Source of the DNA: Nonomuraea sp. NEAU-A123
GTDB lineage: Bacteria; Actinomycetota; Actinomycetes; Streptosporangiales; Streptosporangiaceae
Direction of reading: 5' to 3'
Assembly (NCBI RefSeq): GCF_018603905.1
Contig: NZ_JAHFZZ010000017.1
Location: 171,820 to 235,819, forward strand
Length of the DNA stretch: 64,000 nucleotides
The notes under the pieces were generated by a model, which was not told where the DNA came from, ran no database searches, and was given only the letters and a program-made list of their open reading frames with translations. Of this stretch, positions 60,611-64,000 are shown piece by piece (position 1 is the stretch's first letter; each line of letters begins with the position of its first letter). The translations under genes were made by a program, and so were the position numbers.

Positions 60611-60967
60611 ATGCACGATCACGACCACCTCGCTCCCTCACCCGACGAGCCCCGCCTGATACGGCGCCCGCCGTACGGCCTGCCGCTCCAGGACCGGCCC
60701 CGACTCCTCGCCGCGTCCGACTCCTTCGGCTGGCGAAGATACTCGACCCCAGTCCCACCAAGGCGATCACTCCTGCGAAAGCGGGATCATGCGGCCCGGC
60801 CGGGCGCTTGTCGCCGGCTTCCTGACCTGCGTAGCCTTTGGCATCTGGTCAAGTGGGTGGGCCGCTGACAGTGCGTCGCCTCGAACTAATGTCGCCTCGA
60901 TAGCGACGCCTCGCCAGAGCGTTGCCGGGCGCTCAGCTGTCATCACCTCGCCGCCGACATCTAGCTA
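60611..60967 (+). pseudogene. Frameshifted paralogue of the protein at 381-1037
   Basis: The first 45 residues or so (RRPPYGLPLQDRPRLLAASDS) match the copy at 381. One extra base between about 60736 and 60830, relative to that copy, shifts the frame: the membrane segment (ALVAGFLTCVAFGIW) and Ser/Thr/Pro region continue in another frame up to the TAA at 60967. The C-terminal Cys module of the first copy is missing. It lies right after the integrase. Confidence 0.65.
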
Positions 60968-60981
60968 AACACGTGAGAAGA

Positions 60982-61015
60982 GGGCGGCCCCGGGTTCTAT
61001 TGCCCGGGGCCGCCC
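60982..61015 (-). terminator. Strong GC-rich terminator hairpin
   Basis: GGGCGGCCCCGGG pairs with CCCGGGGCCGCCC over 13 bp with an 8-nt loop. It lies 32 nt downstream of the - strand reading frame ending at 61047 and also after the + strand pseudogene, so it may act in both directions. Confidence 0.7.
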
Positions 61016-61046
61016 CCTCGTCGTCTCGTGGTCCGCCTGGTCAGCC

Positions 61047-61256
61047 CTACGCGATGAGATCGGGGCCGTACGTATCAGTGGTGCCGTCGTCGTGCTGCAC
61101 TTTCCAGCCGGTCTCGAATGACCCGTCGACAATCGTGCCTCGCTTGTCGCCGTCGACGCTGCGAACCTTCTTGCCGAGCTCATCCCGAGTGCGCTGCTCG
61201 GTAAGACGCGGTCCGCGACTTTCGTATTGACGGCCTGAGCTGGCCCGAAAGCCTGC
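61047..61256 (-). pseudogene. Reading frame without a start codon
   Basis: A 69-codon open run on the - strand with protein-like composition: DELGKKVRSVDGDKRG, then GSFETGWKVQHDDGTTD and TYGPDLIA. It ends in TAG and is followed by a strong terminator, as a real gene would be. No ATG, GTG or TTG lies in frame before the upstream stop, so the 5' part seems lost. Confidence 0.4.
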
Positions 61257-61273
61257 TCAAACCTTGACGGGTT

Positions 61274-61414
61274 CTATCGACGCGGCAGCAGCAGGCGCAG
61301 GAGGCGCCAGGCGCGGCCGCGGCGGGCCTGGTCGGCGGAGTACAGGTAGATGCCGGCCAGGATGGCGAACAAGGACAGTAGGGTCAGGGCGCCCAGGGCG
61401 AGCTGCGGCATCAT
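61274..61414 (-). CDS. 46-residue membrane protein
   Basis: From the ATG at 61414 (second ATG at 61411): one membrane helix (LALGALTLLSLFAILAGIYL) and a basic tail (RRGRAWRLLRLLLPRR). A ggaagg site lies about 17 nt upstream. Small proteins of this shape occur in actinomycete integrative elements, but the role is unknown. Confidence 0.45.
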   Translation of the reverse strand: MMPQLALGALTLLSLFAILAGIYLYSADQARRGRAWRLLRLLLPRR

Positions 61415-61712
61415 CGGTGGGGGTGTTCCTTCCGTGGTTGGGGCGCCTCGCGGGCGCTCCTGCGCCGTGTCCGGTGGTAGGGGGCGGCGCGGGTGCGCCT
61501 CGCTGGCGAGGTCCCCGCAGCAGGGGACGTACTCCCAGCTTGGAGGCAGGAACGAGGGCGTTTCCGATCTCCGTCAAGGTCTTCCACCGCGGGCGCACAT
61601 CGTTCCATCTGGCTGCGTTCGCTGGTAGACGTTGACACTTCACACCAGGCGCGGGCGACTTTCCGCGAAGTGGGTTTTACGTTTTCTTCCACTCTGGGAT
61701 GCTCGACCCATC
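61415..61712. other. Promoter-containing intergenic region
   Basis: About 300 bp between divergent genes. A short AT-richer patch near 61670-61695 precedes the XRE-like gene at 61713. Nothing else is seen. Confidence 0.4.
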
Positions 61713-62642
61713 ATGAGCTCCCCCGCCGAACCCACAGCCGTCCCGCCCGGCACGGACGACGCTGCCGCGGCCTTGGCCGCGCTGCGCGAGCAGCTGAGCC
61801 ATGCGTACCTGCACGGCGGCGCGCCGAGCTACCGCGAGATCGAACGCCGCACCGGCAAAGCCCTAAGCCACACCACCGCCCGAGCGGTGCTGCGATGCGA
61901 GAAGCTCCCCCGCTGGGGGCAAGTCGAACTCGTGGCAGAAGCCCTGCAAACCAACCCGGAGGACTTCAAGCCGCTGTGGGTGGCAGCCGTTCGTGCCGCC
62001 GACCTCACCGCAAGCTCCCGCAGCCAGAACCACGGACCACGACCGCTCCTTCCACGCCCCGATACCGACTCGGCCACGACGCGTAGTCAGCCATCGACAT
62101 CCGCACAGCCGGTCGGCAACCGCGATGCTGCGATGATCTCCCCCTCCGACGAAGAGGAGGAGGAAGTCGACAACTCCCCCTACACACGCCAAGAAGCCCG
62201 GGAAGCAGCCTGGGATCTGCTGAGCGGAATCACGCGCGCCGACCATGCCGCCTTGATTCAAGGCCAGCTGGACACCTGGCGCATCTCCTCACCTAATCGG
62301 AGCCGCATCCTCGAGGAACTTGCCGGGGTGCTCAAGCAGGTACAGGAGTATGTGGAGGTAGCAGCCAAAGAGCCTGACCTCGTCTTATCGGTGGACCTTC
62401 CCCAGCTGAACAAGCAGCTGGACTTGTACGGGATCGAAGTCGTCGAGTGCGATCCCGCCGATCCCCAAGATCCTTACAAGGATAAGGCGCGGCCGGACCT
62501 GCGGCACGTCGCAACCTTCATGATCGTCAACCGCAAGTATCACGCGCTCGGCCGTACACCCGACGAGGCGGTGTGGCGGCTGATTGGGGTGGCTATGGGG
62601 GTCAACCAGAGCAGCAGCGTGATGCAGGAGCTCTTCTGGTGA
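61713..62642 (+). CDS. Helix-turn-helix protein of actinomycete type
   Basis: A 309-residue protein from the ATG at 61713. The N-terminal DNA-binding region (about 35-85: GAPSYREIERRTG, ALSHTTARAVLRCEKLPRWG) resembles XRE-like domains of Streptomyces element regulators. A low-complexity acidic linker (SDEEEEEVDNSP) precedes a helical C-terminal domain. It lies within the mobile zone and may regulate an element. Confidence 0.65.
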   Translation: MSSPAEPTAVPPGTDDAAAALAALREQLSHAYLHGGAPSYREIERRTGKALSHTTARAVLRCEKLPRWGQVELVAEALQTNPEDFKPLWVAAVRAADLTASSRSQNHGPRPLLPRPDTDSATTRSQPSTSAQPVGNRDAAMISPSDEEEEEVDNSPYTRQEAREAAWDLLSGITRADHAALIQGQLDTWRISSPNRSRILEELAGVLKQVQEYVEVAAKEPDLVLSVDLPQLNKQLDLYGIEVVECDPADPQDPYKDKARPDLRHVATFMIVNRKYHALGRTPDEAVWRLIGVAMGVNQSSSVMQELFW

Positions 62643-62644
62643 AG

Positions 62645-63140
62645 GGCGGCAAGGGTGCCGTCTGGCGGCCTACCTGAGCGTTGCCCGCCAACTGAGCCGG
62701 CCTGCTCGTCGCGTTCGGCGGCGCGCTGCGCCGGGGCCTGCCAGCTCCAGCCCATCCGGTGCAGCAGGTAAGACACCCCACCCAGCATGTAGCCGACCTT
62801 TGAAGAGGCGGTTCGATCACCTCAGCGATCCGAGCCAACGTCCAGCACTGGTCTGGCCACCCGTAAGCCATCGGTCCTTCGTCCAGGACCTGCTCCAGAC
62901 ACGCGAGCTGGGCATCATCCAGCTTGCACATCGCCCCGCCGTGCACCTTGGACAGCAGCGCTTCGTGCCCGCCGATCTCAAGAGCTTGCCGGCCGACACG
63001 CGCGAGACCCGGAACTCCCGTGCCACCTCCGCATCCATCCGCCCTTGGCGAACTGGTCCGCCCGCCTTCATCCGCACCTGCTCGCGACGTAACCGCTGCT
63101 GCGCGGTCAACCCGCCACCATCGGGATATCTTATGCACCG
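62645..63140 (-). pseudogene. Broken IS630-like transposase
   Basis: Three blocks in different frames line up as one transposase: RYPDGGGLTAQQRLRREQ and AEVAREFRVS (N-terminal helix-turn-helix, near 63135), then CKLDDAQLACLEQVL and QCWTLARIAEVIE, then GVSYLLHRMGWSWQAPAQR. The DDE catalytic domain is missing. At least two frameshifts and a truncation are present. Confidence 0.7.
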
Positions 63141-63185
63141 GGCGTAACATCTTGATGCTCGGCTGCCCAGCCCACTCACGCGCAG

Positions 63186-63524
63186 GTGAGGGCGCATCTC
63201 GCTACGTTCGACAAAGGGTCACATGGGCGCCTTTTCTACGGCGTCAAGGTCGGTGAACTGCCGTTCATCACATACCGCCGAGCCTGGAAAGCCGCTCGTA
63301 AGACAGCCCTGACGGACAAGGAGTTCGCCTCACCACTGGCCGCCCGCTCGTACGACTTGCGTCACGCCTGCGTTTCCATGTGGCTCAACGCTGGCGTCCC
63401 CGCACCTCAGGTGGCCGCGTGGGCCGGCCATAGCGTTGATGTACTCCTGCGTATCTACGCCAAATGCATTGTCGGCCAAGACGAGGCCGCCAAGCGAAGG
63501 ATCACCGACGCGCTCGCCGAATGA
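63186..63524 (+). pseudogene. C-terminal half of a second tyrosine integrase
   Basis: A 112-codon frame with RH (YDLRHACVSMW), GH and the nucleophile Tyr in RIYAKCIVG, but without the first catalytic Arg and the N-terminal domains. Its C-terminus closely parallels that of the integrase at 59114. The missing half may have been removed with the IS630-like insertion just upstream. Confidence 0.8.
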
Positions 63525-63938
63525 GACATGATCAGCGGCAGCTCGACAAGTGGATTCTGCTTCCTGCGGCCCATGTGAATCAATGGACGATGGCAGGAAA
63601 CCGCGCACATCCCGCTGGTGCTGTCGGCCCCGGGCGCAGGAACGGGGTGCCGCAGTTGGAGGAGTTGGCGTCCACATGCCGCGACGGTAACCGCCTGGTG
63701 TCGCGTGCTGACGGTGGCGGCACCATGGATCAGCCCTTGGCAACCTGCCGATTGCAAGCAGAACTTCTGCAATGCCGCTTTAGGATCAGCAGCATCTTCC
63801 TGGCTGAGTCTACCCGCCGCCATGGGAGCGCCGTTCGGCATGCCGGATGCGGATGATCTCAGCCAGACGGATGCACAGATTGAATGCGTAGAGTCTTAGC
63901 CTCGTGACGGATCGCTTTTGGTGCGGTACGACCGAGGT
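63525..63938. other. Gene-poor stretch
   Basis: About 410 bp between the integrase fragment and the IS630-like start. No frame has recognisable features. Confidence 0.4.
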
Positions 63939-64000
63939 ATGCGGTACGGGCAAAGGGGTGGGTACACGCCTGCGGAGCAGGAGCGGCGGGAGTGTGTACG
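63939..64000 (+). CDS. Start of an IS630-like transposase, cut by the window end
   Basis: The frame begins MRYGQRGGYTPAEQERRE, the usual start of IS630-type transposases (compare RYPDGGGLTAQQRLRREQ at 63135). Only 20 codons are inside the window, so integrity cannot be judged. Confidence 0.55.
   Translation, partial: MRYGQRGGYTPAEQERRECV

Noticed and set aside
60965..61183. 72-codon - strand frame starting MSSARRFAAS
   Set aside because: It overlaps a better run in another frame (ending TYGPDLIA at 61047) that is followed by a strong terminator; this one is Ala/Ser/Arg-rich.
1..64000. CRISPR array or rRNA operon
   Set aside because: No regularly spaced direct repeats and no rRNA-like sequence were seen in the window.

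Overview
The window is high-GC DNA from a filamentous actinomycete. Frequent GTG starts, secreted multi-domain glycosidases, XRE/DUF5753 plus DUF397 pairs, RsbW-like ATPases, SUKH proteins and serine/threonine kinases all fit, and Streptosporangiales (Nonomuraea or Streptosporangium type) is my best guess from gene content. No rRNA gene, intact tRNA gene or CRISPR array is visible.

Region 1 (0-16 kb) is ordinary chromosome: a secreted serine hydrolase, a pirin with a small TPR protein, then a glycan locus. The locus holds a secreted GH78-type rhamnosidase with four Cys-rich repeats, a divergent secreted GH76-type mannanase, a MarR regulator and a GH106-type rhamnosidase. Palindromic operator-like sites lie around the divergent promoters. 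A TetR regulator, an enoyl-CoA hydratase-family protein and a PaaI-type thioesterase follow.

Region 2 (16-42 kb) is accessory DNA, partly of lower GC, and forms a defence island. It contains an XRE/DUF397 pair and RsbW-like ATPase, a decayed NTPase gene, an Mrr-like nuclease, and a restriction-modification-like locus. That locus has a zinc-ribbon DNA methyltransferase, a C-type controller with recognisable C-boxes, a PD-(D/E)XK nuclease fused to HEAT-like repeats in the usual restriction-gene slot, and a separate DUF1643 gene coupled to a PvuII-like endonuclease. Next come a GntR/NUDIX pair, a nested inverted-repeat element, a group II intron with a frameshifted reverse transcriptase, a WXG100-like pair, and a five-gene XRE/TIR/STAND NTPase/membrane protein/adaptor cluster sharing short Gly-rich motifs. 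A Kiwa-like pair (KwaA, KwaB) ends the island. A tRNA 3' end with its terminator, but without the tRNA body, lies just beyond it and looks like an integration scar.

Region 3 (42-59 kb) carries a triple SUKH-like protein, an S4 protein, a kinase with two tandem LCCL domains, small membrane and secreted proteins, an MFS transporter, CorA with a tiny membrane protein, a PrfH-RtcB RNA repair pair, a small protein coupled to a large membrane M48 peptidase, a secreted zinc metallopeptidase, and an XRE-cupin regulator divergent from a BenE-family transporter with a palindrome between them.

Region 4 (59-64 kb) is a decaying mobile zone: an excisionase remnant coupled to a tyrosine integrase, a frameshifted paralogue of the protein at 381-1037, a second truncated integrase, a broken IS630-like transposase, and another IS630-like start running off the end.
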